NCBI GenBank assembly: GCA_014191855.1
Contig: BJHF01000006.1
Coordinates: 1-64,000 of the forward strand
From: Deltaproteobacteria bacterium
GTDB taxonomy: Bacteria > Myxococcota_A > UBA796 > SXON01
DNA: 64,000 nt
Direction: 5' to 3'
Under the pieces are notes generated by a model that ran no database searches, was not told where the DNA came from, and saw nothing but the letters and a program-made list of their open reading frames with translations. Positions 26,593 to 35,469 of this stretch are shown here, in pieces. Position 1 is the first letter of the stretch; every line of letters starts with the position of its first letter. Made by a program: the position numbers and the translations under genes.

Positions 26593-27198
26593 GTGACGCC
26601 GTTGCTCGACGCTGAACCCGCGCCCACCAGCCCCGAGCCGCCGGGCGCGGGGCTGCGCGACCAGGCGGCGAGGGATCGGGCGATTCTCCTGGTGGCCGAG
26701 GCCATCGGCGAGATCATCGGCTTCTGGAACTTCAAGCCCTCGATGGGTCGGGTGTGGACCGTGTTGTACCTCTCGGCCGACCCGCTGGACGCGGAGCAGA
26801 TCGAGGCGCGCACCGGGCTGAGCTCCGGCATGGTGAGCACCACGCTCAACGAGCTGTTGCAGTGGGGCGTCATACGGAAACATCCGGCGCCCGGCGAGCG
26901 GCGGCGGCTGTTCGTGGCCGAAACGGACGTGTGGATGCTCGTGGCCCGCGTGTTTCGCGAGCGAGAATTGCGGATGGTCGGCCGGGCGATCGAGCAGCTT
27001 GAAGCGGCGCTGGTGATCCTCGACGCAGACGGGCGGGGCGCCAGCCCCGGCGCCATGCACCAGAGCCGATTTCTGCACACGCGGGTGACGCGGATCCTCG
27101 AGTTGGCGCGCACCGGCCAGAAGCTGATCGATCGGTTCAGCCGCACCGGGAGCGCGAACCTTCGGCCGTTGAGGGATGTTCTGGCCGCCGCGCGATGA
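26593..27198 (+). CDS. GbsR/MarR-like transcriptional regulator
   Basis: This ~201-residue DNA-binding protein starts at GTG 26593; an earlier GTG at 26560 lies inside the palindrome. A winged-helix is visible: GFWNFKPSMGRVWTVLYLS, DAEQIEARTGLSSGMVSTTLNELLQWGVI and the wing PAPGERRRLFVAE. This is the GbsR-type arrangement. The C-terminal part is helical (dimerisation). Divergent placement over an operator-like palindrome suggests it controls itself and the menaquinone operon; the ligand is unknown. Confidence 0.8.
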   Translation: MTPLLDAEPAPTSPEPPGAGLRDQAARDRAILLVAEAIGEIIGFWNFKPSMGRVWTVLYLSADPLDAEQIEARTGLSSGMVSTTLNELLQWGVIRKHPAPGERRRLFVAETDVWMLVARVFRERELRMVGRAIEQLEAALVILDADGRGASPGAMHQSRFLHTRVTRILELARTGQKLIDRFSRTGSANLRPLRDVLAAAR

Positions 27199-27240
27199 GC
27201 CCTATCTCGTCTGACCACGGGACCTGGCCGCGCTCATCGC
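27192..27240 (+). repeat. Dispersed palindromic element, copy 4
   Basis: The arms GCGATGAGC (27192-27200) and GCTCATCGC (27232-27240) are perfectly complementary over 9 bp, and CCCC follows. The core is GGGACCTGGCCGC. The first arm contains the TGA stop of the regulator gene. Confidence 0.7.
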
Positions 27241-27268
27241 CCCATTCCTCCCCGGGTTACCCGGGCAG

Positions 27269-28645
27269 ATGCTGCTCTCGCTGATTGGTTGTGCGTCCAT
27301 TGAGTGCGGGGCCGGCACCGCGGAGCAGGCGGGCGTGTGCCGGCCGGTCGAGGCGGGGGCGGACACCGGGGCGGACTCGGGCACCGCGGACTCGGGGGAC
27401 TCCGCGGACACGGCTGACGGCGACGTGGGACCGCTTGAGGTGTACCTGCTCGCCGGGCAGTCCAACATGGACGGGTATGCGTTTTATCCGGGGCTCCCGC
27501 CGAGCGACCAGGTGGCGGACCCGCGGGTGCCGCTGTATTGGTCGGGCTGGGGTGAGTTTCGCGACTTGCAGCCCGCGAGCTACGGGGGAGCGGCTTATGT
27601 TGGCCCCGAGGTTACGCTTGGGCGGTCGCTTGCGGATGCGGGGCGGCGCGTAGTGCTGGTGAAACATGCGGTTGGCGGGACGGATCTGGCCAACTTCTGG
27701 TATCCGGGGTCGGTTCCCGGGGATTTTACGGCGGGCGAGGGCTTCGTGGTGCTGATGGACTCGGTGGAGGCGGCCACGGAGGCGCTCGACGCGGCTGGCG
27801 AGCCGTGGGTGTGGGGCGGCTTCGTTTGGATGCAAGGCGAGTCCGACGCGCTTGATTTGTCCATGGCCCACGCCTACGAAGAGAACCTCGTGGGGCTGCT
27901 GGCCGCGGTAAGAGAGATCACGGACACTCCCGAACTTCCCGCGACCATCGGCATGATTTCGACAGAATCTGCGTGGACGTATTCGGGGATCGTGCGGGAC
28001 GCGGAGATCGCGGTGGGCGAGGCGGACCCCAATGTGAGGATCGTGGAGACGGACGACCTGCCGCGCAACGTGCTGGACGTCTACCACTATGACAGCGTCA
28101 GCAATCGGGTGCTGGGCCAGCGATTTGCGAGCGCCATTCTGAGCGGTGCCGATGTCGGCCCCGGGGCCGACGCGCCGGTTGCGGCGTTCACGCTCGGCGC
28201 AGGGCGGGCGGACTACGACTTCACGGGCACCTGTGGGTGGGAATTCACGACGGAAGTACCCATCGGGGTGACCGATCTCGGCGCGTATGGGAGCAGCTAT
28301 CTGACGGTGTCGGTGGATGTGGGGTTGTGGGATGCCGCGGGCAACCTCCGCGTTCGGGCGAACGTGCCTTCGTGGTACGACGCCCCCGCGGTGTGGCGCG
28401 GGTCCGTGTGGTACGTCGCGATCGATCCGGTCGTGTTGGAGCCTGGCACCTACCGGTTGGGGATGGTGTCCTGGACCGGCGACGCAGACCGCTACCTCAA
28501 CGACGCCACGGGCACCTACGCGAGCGGTATCGGGTATTCCGCGGCCGTGTACGCTGAAGGATACTGGCTCACCTACCCGAGCACCTCATTTGAGTCGGCG
28601 ACGATGAGCTTCCTGGGGCCGGACTTCTTGTTTGTGCCGGGGTAG
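27269..28645 (+). CDS. Secreted SASA/SGNH-type carbohydrate esterase lipoprotein
   Basis: This 458-residue lipoprotein begins MLLSLIGC, the earliest start in the frame. After an Asp/Thr/Ser linker (DTGADSGTADSGDSADTAD), residues ~55-295 form a sialate-O-acetylesterase-like domain: block I LLAGQSNMDG with nucleophile Ser, WMQGESDA, and catalytic His/Asp region DVYHYDSVSN. The C-terminal ~150 residues are beta-rich and probably bind or add a sandwich domain. It likely removes acetyl groups from glycans outside the cell; the substrate is unknown. Confidence 0.78.
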   Translation: MLLSLIGCASIECGAGTAEQAGVCRPVEAGADTGADSGTADSGDSADTADGDVGPLEVYLLAGQSNMDGYAFYPGLPPSDQVADPRVPLYWSGWGEFRDLQPASYGGAAYVGPEVTLGRSLADAGRRVVLVKHAVGGTDLANFWYPGSVPGDFTAGEGFVVLMDSVEAATEALDAAGEPWVWGGFVWMQGESDALDLSMAHAYEENLVGLLAAVREITDTPELPATIGMISTESAWTYSGIVRDAEIAVGEADPNVRIVETDDLPRNVLDVYHYDSVSNRVLGQRFASAILSGADVGPGADAPVAAFTLGAGRADYDFTGTCGWEFTTEVPIGVTDLGAYGSSYLTVSVDVGLWDAAGNLRVRANVPSWYDAPAVWRGSVWYVAIDPVVLEPGTYRLGMVSWTGDADRYLNDATGTYASGIGYSAAVYAEGYWLTYPSTSFESATMSFLGPDFLFVPG

Positions 28646-28653
28646 GGGCGCGC

Positions 28654-29814
28654 CTACAGCTCCGGCATCACAAACGGCACCGCCCCCGCCCGGATCAGGA
28701 TCGCCTGGTCGTTGCCCGAAGCGGCGCTTTGGCCGCCGATCCACACGCTCTCGCCGTCGGTGACGACCTCGTGGGCGGAGAACGGGCCGCCTTCGGTCCA
28801 GATCAGCTCGTCGAGCAGCGTGCCGTCGGCGGTGGCGAAGCGCAGGAGCACCAATTCGTCGCCGTGGGTGCCCGCCACCACCATGCTATCGCCATCCAAC
28901 ACAATGGCGCGGGCGATGTCGGCGCCTTCGTCGCCCCAGTCGGCTTTCCATCGAGGTTTTCCATCGAGGTCGGTAGACCACACCTCGATTTGGGTCTGCG
29001 CCCCGACGACCTCCGGGCCGACTGCGTACAGCGCCTCCCCGTCACCGGCGAGGCCGTAGCCGTCCTCCTGGTTGGTGTCGTCATCGAGGTCTTCTTGCCA
29101 GAGCCGGCTGCCGTCCGTCGTGGAGTAAGCGGCCACCACGCCCTGGCCGCCCACGGCGTAGGTGACGCCGTCCCGGTTGCCGGTGATCCACACCCGGTCG
29201 TCGTCGCACACGTTTTGGCCGTTGGCTTCGTCCCAAGCAGGCCCCGCTGTGTCCGCGACCACCCAGTCGAGGGTGCCGCCCGAGGAGATCCGCCCGATCA
29301 TCGGGTCGTTGTTCGTGGCGCTGCTGCCCCAGCCGGTCCAGCCGGTGAAGACCAGGTCCCCGCCGACGACGCACAGGCCATCCACTTCCTCGTAGCCACC
29401 GCCGCTTGGGTCGTCGGTCCACGACCAGTCGAGGGCTCCATCCTCGATGTTGAAGGCCAGCAGCAACGCATCCGCGTCGGTCATCCCGTTGCTCGTGTAG
29501 GAGGCGCCGCCGACGTAGACCCGCTCCCCTTCTACGTGGGCCACGTACACCATCTGCGACCAGGAATCGCCGAACGTGGTTGTCCAGCCTACCTCTCCGG
29601 CTGGTCCAACGCGGCGAGCCACCGCATCGGGGAGGGGGTTGGACTCAATGGCGACGGCGATCACCTCGCTCTCCCCGAGGATATCCAGCGCCCAGAGCTC
29701 ATCCGAGCCCGTGCCGCCCCACGTGAGCATCCAATGGTCGGCGTCGCCGGTGAGCGTGCCCGTGTCTTGAGGGGTGGGGCAGGCGGTGAGGAGGATGGCG
29801 AGGAGCGGGCGCAT
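28654..29814 (-). CDS. PQQ-like beta-propeller lipoprotein
   Basis: This ~386-residue lipoprotein begins MRPLLAILLTAC. The start at 29814 gives a proper signal and has TACACT 8 nt upstream. The body consists of ~45-residue repeats with W/G-rich strands (TWGGTGSDELWALD, LAFNIEDGALDWSW, VAAYSTTDGSRLWQED, WSTDLDGKPRWKADWGDEG), typical of a PQQ-type/Kelch-like propeller. No cofactor residues are evident. It is probably a structural or binding surface protein. Confidence 0.72.
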   Translation of the reverse strand: MRPLLAILLTACPTPQDTGTLTGDADHWMLTWGGTGSDELWALDILGESEVIAVAIESNPLPDAVARRVGPAGEVGWTTTFGDSWSQMVYVAHVEGERVYVGGASYTSNGMTDADALLLAFNIEDGALDWSWTDDPSGGGYEEVDGLCVVGGDLVFTGWTGWGSSATNNDPMIGRISSGGTLDWVVADTAGPAWDEANGQNVCDDDRVWITGNRDGVTYAVGGQGVVAAYSTTDGSRLWQEDLDDDTNQEDGYGLAGDGEALYAVGPEVVGAQTQIEVWSTDLDGKPRWKADWGDEGADIARAIVLDGDSMVVAGTHGDELVLLRFATADGTLLDELIWTEGGPFSAHEVVTDGESVWIGGQSAASGNDQAILIRAGAVPFVMPEL

Positions 29815-29842
29815 GATGGGGAAGTGTAGCTGGGAAGGGGGC

Positions 29843-30403
29843 TCATTGGCGTTGACCATGCTCCTCCGCCAGCTTCGCCACCAGCACATGGTCGCGCCAC
29901 TCCCCCGCGATCTTGACCAGCTTCAGGGCGAAGCCCTCGCGGCGGAAGCCCGCCTTCTCGGCCACGCGTAGGCTGGCGAGGTTCTCCGGCATGATCCCCG
30001 CAGAAACGCGGTGGAGAGCCAGGCCCTCAGGCGCGAAGGCGAGGTCGAGCAGCGCGGTGAGCGCCTCGGTCATCACGCCCTGTCCGGCGAAGTCGATGTG
30101 CACGGACCAGCCCGCGGTGGCGCCCATCGTCGCGCTGCGGACGATCTCGTTGAGGTTCACGAAGGCGGCGATCCGACCGTCGGCGGCGAGGGCGACGCCC
30201 TTGAAGGAGGTGCCCGCCTCGTGCGCGGCGAGCTGCCGATCGAAGCGCATCGCCAGGTCGACGCCGGGCTCGGCGAGCGGCATGAACGGGGCGTGGAGGG
30301 GGAGGCTGCGCGCGAGGGCGTCGATCCACGCGGGGCGGTCGGTGGGGCGGAGGCCGCGTACACGCAGGCGGGGGGTGACGATCTCCAGGGGGATCTGGCT
30401 CAT
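29843..30403 (-). CDS. GNAT acetyltransferase, RimJ/RimL type
   Basis: This 186-residue N-acetyltransferase has the order of the RimJ/RimL group: LEIVTPRLRVRGLRPTD at the start, GWSVHIDFAGQGVMTEAL as the acetyl-CoA loop (Q/RxxGxG variant GQGVMT), LHRVSAGIMPENLASLRVAEKAGF, and a basic C-terminus. Members acetylate protein N-termini or small amines; the target is not predictable. It stands alone, divergent from the gene at 30562. Confidence 0.85.
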   Translation of the reverse strand: MSQIPLEIVTPRLRVRGLRPTDRPAWIDALARSLPLHAPFMPLAEPGVDLAMRFDRQLAAHEAGTSFKGVALAADGRIAAFVNLNEIVRSATMGATAGWSVHIDFAGQGVMTEALTALLDLAFAPEGLALHRVSAGIMPENLASLRVAEKAGFRREGFALKLVKIAGEWRDHVLVAKLAEEHGQRQ

Positions 30404-30448
30404 GGATGGCGAGTTTAGCCTACGGAAGGGGGGGCTCGCGGCGGCGCC

Positions 30449-30498
30449 GCGAAGCGCGGCGAGGGGGCCTGACGATGGGACCGGGCCGCGCGCTTCGC
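30449..30498 (+). repeat. Dispersed palindromic element, copy 5
   Basis: The arms GCGAAGCGCG (30449-30458) and CGCGCTTCGC (30489-30498) pair perfectly over 10 bp, and CC follows. The core GGGACCGGGCCGCGC is shared exactly with copy 8. It lies in a divergent gap (30404-30561). Confidence 0.7.
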
Positions 30499-30561
30499 CC
30501 AGATGGGGTTCAAATGAAATGGCACCGTCCTGACCCCTAGGCTCGGGATAAGCTGGCCGCC

Positions 30562-31389
30562 ATGTGGACCGTGATCGTGCTGAGCGCCTGTACTGAGGAC
30601 ACGCGCGGGGTGTCGGGCGTGGTGCAGGACATCTGGGGCAAGGGCGTGCCCGAGGCCACGGTCGTGGTGGAAGGGCTGATGGAACGCCACTATACCGACG
30701 ACAAGGGGCGGTTTGAGCTTGAGCTGCCGGCCGACCAGCTCGTGATGCATGTGGAAGACGACGGCAGCGGCGCCCCGGTGGACCCGCTGCTCGTTGGGCC
30801 GTCCGGAATCCGCGTTCTGGTGGGCAAGGAAGGGTTCATCAAGCAGATGGACCTCGCGAAAGAAGTGCCGGAGGAAGAAGACTTCGCGAAGGTGGAGTTC
30901 AATCTTTACCCGGAGCCCGAGGGGGCCGGGTTCTACGCGGTCGGCGCCTCATCGTATGTGCAGCTCAACCAGCAGCGCATCCAGATGGTCGGGACGGACC
31001 TCGCGCACTACTCGGGGATCCAGGACATTCCTGAAGAAGCGCTGCCGGTGGGGCCGGTGAAGCTGGTGTTTACCACGCGGCTGCGCACCAGCGAGATCGC
31101 GCAGATGAACCTGCACCTCAGCAAGCTGGAGTTCGTGAACAAAGGCAAGGTGAAGGGGCTGTTTGGCGTGGAGAACGACACCATCAACCTCTGGGTCGCC
31201 AAGGACGACGTGCCGTTCGACATCGTGGGCTTCGATACCCGGGAGGACTACCTCATCACCTCCCGCGAGCCGCTGACTGCGGGAATGTACGCATTCCACG
31301 CCCACGACATTCTGCACGAAGATGACGAGCGCGTGCTGTATTCGCTCCCGAAGGAGCAGCAGGTGGCGTTCCCCTTCGAGGTTCGGTAG
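30562..31389 (+). CDS. Lipoprotein with carboxypeptidase-regulatory-like domain
   Basis: This 275-residue lipoprotein begins MWTVIVLSAC, the first start in the frame, with TAAGCT 7 nt before the ATG. Residues ~15-95 resemble a CarboxypepD_reg/SpaA-like beta-sandwich (GVSGVVQDIWGKGVPEATVVVEG, TDDKGRFELELP). The rest is a beta-rich region of unknown type. It is probably anchored in the envelope. No enzymatic motif seen. Confidence 0.7.
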   Translation: MWTVIVLSACTEDTRGVSGVVQDIWGKGVPEATVVVEGLMERHYTDDKGRFELELPADQLVMHVEDDGSGAPVDPLLVGPSGIRVLVGKEGFIKQMDLAKEVPEEEDFAKVEFNLYPEPEGAGFYAVGASSYVQLNQQRIQMVGTDLAHYSGIQDIPEEALPVGPVKLVFTTRLRTSEIAQMNLHLSKLEFVNKGKVKGLFGVENDTINLWVAKDDVPFDIVGFDTREDYLITSREPLTAGMYAFHAHDILHEDDERVLYSLPKEQQVAFPFEVR

Positions 31390-31410
31390 GCGCCGAAAGG
31401 TAGGCTTGGC

Positions 31411-32511
31411 TTACCAGTACGCGTGGTCGAGGGTGACCCGGTAGCTGTCGCAATCGGAGCCCGCGGGGAGCCTGGATACGGTGGTGCCTGTGGCGCCTGG
31501 AGTGATGTCGGCGAGCTTGGCGACGAAGTTGTCTTCACCGCAGTGAATGCCGACGATCGCCTCGGAGACCGTGCGATCGGCGCGGTTGTCGGCGATCACC
31601 TCCACCTCCACGCGCTCGTCGGGCCACACCTTCGCGGTGGCGCGGACCTTGAGCCAGGGGCCGATGTCCACGATGCGGTCCTGCCGGCCTTCGCGCGCCT
31701 GGAATACGACCTCCTTTCGGACGGTGTCCACCGTGACGAGGAACTGGCCGGAGACGTTGAGTCCGAGGAGCCCCGCGGTGCGCTCGTCGGCGCACTCTTC
31801 ACACACGCCGATGGTGACGCCGTCGACCGGGAGCCCACCGACCCAGACGCGGGGAATGAGCACCAGTTTTGCGCTGCGTTCGCCGTTCGCCGTGCGGAGG
31901 GAGAGCTCGGGCGCATCGGACGGGATCTGGACGCCGAGGCTGGCCAGGGAGCGGCGGTTGAGCGTCGTGACCGTGGCGCCCGTGTCGAACAGCATCGTCA
32001 GCTCGGTTTCGCCAAATTGCACGGGAACGGCGAGGCTATGACCCTGACCCTCGTAGGGCAGCGCCACCTGATCGGAGGAGAGGGCGGTTGCGACCGGGGT
32101 ACACGGTTCGGCGGCGCGCTCGGCGGCGGGAGGGGGGAGGGCACCATCGGACTCGGGGAGGCTCAGCTCGCGGCCGAAACGGGCGGCGCGGGCGGTGGCG
32201 TCGGGGCCGCCGACGGCAAACATCACGGCGAAGCCTGACCCGATCGCGTCGTGCAGCTCGCCCGGAAAATACCCGGGCAACGCGGCGAGCAGGCAGGCCG
32301 GCCACAACCACACCGCGGCGGCTACCGACCAGAGCCTACGGCCAAACGCGAGGTGGAGGCCGGCGATCGGCAGGGCGACGACCAGCGTGGCGCTCAACGC
32401 GATCTGCGCTGGGGGGAGCGCGCGGAGCACGCCGAGCCCCACCATCGCGGCCAGCGCGAGCGCGGCCGGCACCAGGCCGGCGAGCAGCACGAGGGTGGCC
32501 ACCTGCTTCAC
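31411..32511 (-). CDS. Membrane retropepsin-like aspartic protease
   Basis: This 366-residue protein has about three N-terminal membrane helices (residues ~5-90) followed by a periplasmic clan AA aspartic protease domain (~150-280). The active-site motif is TMLFDTGATVTTLN; the second conserved element is AGLLGLNVSGQFLVTVD. A Cys pair (GVCEECADE) lies in the flap region. The C-terminal ~80 residues look like a beta-sandwich. Such single-domain proteases act as homodimers. Target proteins are unknown. Confidence 0.78.
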   Translation of the reverse strand: MKQVATLVLLAGLVPAALALAAMVGLGVLRALPPAQIALSATLVVALPIAGLHLAFGRRLWSVAAAVWLWPACLLAALPGYFPGELHDAIGSGFAVMFAVGGPDATARAARFGRELSLPESDGALPPPAAERAAEPCTPVATALSSDQVALPYEGQGHSLAVPVQFGETELTMLFDTGATVTTLNRRSLASLGVQIPSDAPELSLRTANGERSAKLVLIPRVWVGGLPVDGVTIGVCEECADERTAGLLGLNVSGQFLVTVDTVRKEVVFQAREGRQDRIVDIGPWLKVRATAKVWPDERVEVEVIADNRADRTVSEAIVGIHCGEDNFVAKLADITPGATGTTVSRLPAGSDCDSYRVTLDHAYW

Positions 32512-32590
32512 CCGGGAGGCTTAGCCCGGCGGCGCGCGATGGGGGTTCGCGGGGCGCGCGGCGGGCCGTAAGCGGGTTAGCCGCCGGGTC
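32512..32590. other. Short divergent promoter region with inverted repeat
   Basis: Only 79 bp separate the protease and exonuclease starts. GGCTTAGCCCG near the protease end and CGGGTTAGCC near the exonuclease end are imperfect complements. GGGCTAAGCC also occurs in the 51-bp array units, so this may be a degenerate relative of that family. This is weak evidence. Confidence 0.25.
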
Positions 32591-33160
32591 ATGGCTGAGA
32601 CCCGCGCCACCTATTTCTGCATTGACATCGAGTGCTCGGGCCCCGTGCCGGCGCTCTACGACATGATCTCCCTGGGCGCCGTGGCGGTGGCGCCCGACGC
32701 GGAGGGCAACCTAAGGATCGGCGCTGACTTCTACGTTGAGATGAAGCCGGAGGGCCCGAAGGTGGACGCCGGCGCGATGAAGGTCAACGGGCTGGACATC
32801 GAGGCGCTGCGTCGCGACGGTACGCCTCGCCGGGAGGCGCTGCTGGCGCTCACGGCGTGGACGAAGGCCAACACCCGGAAGGGTACCAAGCCGGTGTTCG
32901 TGGGGCACAACGCGCCGTTTGACTGGTCGTTCGTGGCCTGGTGTTACGCGGCGGAGGAGCTTCCGAATCCGTACGGGTACAAGGCGCTCGACACCAAGGC
33001 GCTCGCGACGGGCCGGCTCAACCTGCACTGGTTCGACAGCAACAAGGAGGTGCTCGCGGAGCGGCTCGGGTTGCCGGTTGAGAACATGACGCTGAAGCAT
33101 CGCGCGGATTACGACGCCCGGTACCAGGCCGAATTGCTCATCAAGCTGTTGGAGTCGTAG
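32591..33160 (+). CDS. DEDDh 3'-5' exonuclease
   Basis: This 189-residue exonuclease of the DnaQ/RNase T fold has three Exo motifs: CIDIECSGP (DxE), VGHNAPFDWSF (NxxxD) and KHRADYDARYQ (HxxxD). Length is close to RNase T or oligoribonuclease, but it lacks other domains, so the nucleic acid substrate is open. It ends 3 bp before purF. Confidence 0.85.
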   Translation: MAETRATYFCIDIECSGPVPALYDMISLGAVAVAPDAEGNLRIGADFYVEMKPEGPKVDAGAMKVNGLDIEALRRDGTPRREALLALTAWTKANTRKGTKPVFVGHNAPFDWSFVAWCYAAEELPNPYGYKALDTKALATGRLNLHWFDSNKEVLAERLGLPVENMTLKHRADYDARYQAELLIKLLES

Positions 33161-33163
33161 TCC

Positions 33164-34576
33164 ATGTGCGGATTCGTTGGGCTCATCGGCATCGAGAACG
33201 CGGCAGCCGCCGTGGCACAATCGCTCCAGGCGCTGCAACATCGTGGGCAAGACGCCTGCGGAATCGGCACCACCCATCAGGGTCGCGTGCACCTGTACAA
33301 AGACCTCGGCATGGTCACCGCCGTGTTCGGGATGGCGGCGCTCGCGGGCCTCCCCGGGCGCGCGGCGATCGGGCACGTGCGGTATCCGACGGTGGGCGCT
33401 GGTGTTCGGGAGGATGCACAACCCTTTCACACGCGCCGGCCGGGCGTGCTCATGGCGCACAACGGCAACGTGACCAACGTGCCGCAGCTTGAGGCGTGGT
33501 TGGCGCGGCGGGGCATCCGGGTGCAGTCGCAATGCGACGTTGAGCCCATCATGCTCGTGTTCGCGGAGGGGCTGCGAGGGGGCGGCGGCATCGAGCACGT
33601 CAAAGACGCCGTGCGTGACGTATTTGAGCAGGTTCGCGGTGCGTATACCTGTACGGCGCTCGTGGAGTTGGAGGGGAAGGACACCCTTGTTGCGTTCCGC
33701 GACCCCTTTGGGGTGCGCCCCGGCGTGTACGGTCGGAACGGGGACGGCGCTTGGTGCGTCGCGAGTGAGTCGGTGGCGCTCGATGCGCTGGGCTTCGAGG
33801 TGGTGGGCGAGATCCCGCCCGGCTCGGTGATGTTGTTCCGCCCGGGGGAGCAGCCGCGGATTGAGTCGGTTCGCCCCCCGCAACCGCACCGTTGCATGTT
33901 CGAGCGCATCTACTTCGCGCGGCCGGACAGCAAGATGGAAGATGGTCGCATCTTTCAGGTGCGCTGGGATCTCGGCGTGCGCCTCGGCGAGGAGTGGCGG
34001 GCCCGCGGGATTGAGGCGGACGTGGTGGTGCCGGTTCCCGACACGTCGCGACCGGCCGCGCAGGCGATGGCGGAGACGCTCGGACTGCCGTTCCGCGAAG
34101 GCTTCATCAAGAACCGATATAGTGGCCGCACCTTCATCATGCCCGACCAGCAGACCCGCCAGTCCGCCTTGCGCCTCAAGCTCAACCCGATCCCCGAGAT
34201 CATGGAGGGGAAGCGGGTGATCCTGGTGGATGACAGCGTGGTTCGTGGCACCACCGTGAAGCGCCTCGCCGAGCTCGTGCGCTCGGTGAAGCCGGCCGAG
34301 GTGCACCTCGCGATCTTCTCGCCCCCGGTGATGAACCCGTGTTTTTACGGGATCGACATGCCGTCGAAAGATGAGCTCGTGGCCGCCAAGGTGAAGCCCG
34401 CTGACTGGGCGAAGACGTTTGGCGTGGACAGCGTGACCTTCCTCAGCGTGGAGGGGCTGCGCGCGACCGCGAAGACGCCGGCGTGCATGGCCTGTTTTGA
34501 CGGGCAGTACCCGATCCCCGTGAGCGCGCACGAGGTGGCCGCGATCGTGGCAGACCGACGGGGGGGCGCTGGGTGA
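33164..34576 (+). CDS. purF: Amidophosphoribosyltransferase
   Basis: This 470-residue enzyme carries out the first committed step of purine synthesis, PRPP + glutamine to phosphoribosylamine. It begins MCGFVGLIG, so Cys2 is the N-terminal nucleophile and no propeptide is removed. Glutaminase residues are in LQHRGQDACGIG, AHNGNVTN and RDPFGVRPG. The PRPP-binding loop is VILVDDSVVRGTT. Cysteines in the C-terminal half (PACMACF) may bind an Fe-S cluster as in Bacillus-type PurF. The next gene starts inside its stop codon. Confidence 0.96.
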   Translation: MCGFVGLIGIENAAAAVAQSLQALQHRGQDACGIGTTHQGRVHLYKDLGMVTAVFGMAALAGLPGRAAIGHVRYPTVGAGVREDAQPFHTRRPGVLMAHNGNVTNVPQLEAWLARRGIRVQSQCDVEPIMLVFAEGLRGGGGIEHVKDAVRDVFEQVRGAYTCTALVELEGKDTLVAFRDPFGVRPGVYGRNGDGAWCVASESVALDALGFEVVGEIPPGSVMLFRPGEQPRIESVRPPQPHRCMFERIYFARPDSKMEDGRIFQVRWDLGVRLGEEWRARGIEADVVVPVPDTSRPAAQAMAETLGLPFREGFIKNRYSGRTFIMPDQQTRQSALRLKLNPIPEIMEGKRVILVDDSVVRGTTVKRLAELVRSVKPAEVHLAIFSPPVMNPCFYGIDMPSKDELVAAKVKPADWAKTFGVDSVTFLSVEGLRATAKTPACMACFDGQYPIPVSAHEVAAIVADRRGGAG

Positions 34577-35448
34577 AGATCGACCCGACCCGCGCGGCCC
34601 ACTTTCTCCACGAGAGAGCGGCGCTTGACCCGGTGTTGGCGGTGCCGATCGAGGCGCCACGGGCGCTGTCGTGGCGGCCCGGGAAAGAAGTGCTGTTGGT
34701 GGCGGCGGCGAGCGGGGCGGTAACCTCGGTAGAGCCTTCATTTGGGGCGCGGTTGTTGTTCGCTGGACCGCCCGAGCCGGTGCAGCTCGCGGCGAGCGGC
34801 GAGCGGGTGGCGATCCTCACGGCGACGGGAGCTGTGGAGGTGTGGACGCTGGGCGATAGGGAGGCGACGTGGCGCATAGAAAGCGGCCTGACCGGCGACT
34901 CCGGGCTGCGCTTCTGGTCGGGCGGCGTCGCGGTGATCGGGGATGCCTCCGGGGGGCGGCGGGTGCGCGTTTATTCCGGGCCGAAGCTCGTTCAGGACGT
35001 GCGAGGCGTGCCAGACGGCGTTGCGCTTGGCACCTCGCTCGCTGGGGAGCTGCAGTTGGCGCGCAGCATCGAGGCGGGCCTCGTTGTTGTGCCCTTCGGA
35101 GCCCCGTTGCCGGCAGGTACGGCGACCGGACACCAGCTCCGGTTCACGCCGGGTGGGCACGTGCTCGGCGTGGCGATCGGTGGGGCGACGCTGTGGACCG
35201 GCGCTTCGCCCCACAACGTGCGCTTGCTGGACACGTCGTGCGCCGCCCTCTGTGCTGATGGAAAGAGCGTCGCGCTGGGCACGCGTGGGGGCATCGTGGC
35301 GCTCTCCGACATGGCGGCCTCGCCCGCCGCCCGCGCCCACCCGCCCCGGGTGAACGCCCATGAAACCTCGGTGCGCGCGATGTCCTTCTCCACGCGCGGG
35401 CGATGGCTCGCCACGGTGGCCGAGAACTGCCGGCTCTGGTCGTACTGA
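34573..35448 (+). CDS. WD40-like propeller protein coupled to purF
   Basis: This 291-residue protein starts at GTG, overlapping the purF TGA (GTGA). No signal peptide. It is composed of weak ~40-residue WD40-like blades (PRALSWRPGKEVLLVAAASG, HQLRFTPGGHVLGVAIGG, TSVRAMSFSTRGRWLATVA...LWSY). It is a cytoplasmic propeller, probably a protein-binding scaffold. It is followed by the pseudokinase gene 21 bp later, so the two may work together. Confidence 0.72.
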   Translation: MKIDPTRAAHFLHERAALDPVLAVPIEAPRALSWRPGKEVLLVAAASGAVTSVEPSFGARLLFAGPPEPVQLAASGERVAILTATGAVEVWTLGDREATWRIESGLTGDSGLRFWSGGVAVIGDASGGRRVRVYSGPKLVQDVRGVPDGVALGTSLAGELQLARSIEAGLVVVPFGAPLPAGTATGHQLRFTPGGHVLGVAIGGATLWTGASPHNVRLLDTSCAALCADGKSVALGTRGGIVALSDMAASPAARAHPPRVNAHETSVRAMSFSTRGRWLATVAENCRLWSY

Positions 35449-35469
35449 CCGGTTACGCCGGCGTTACCG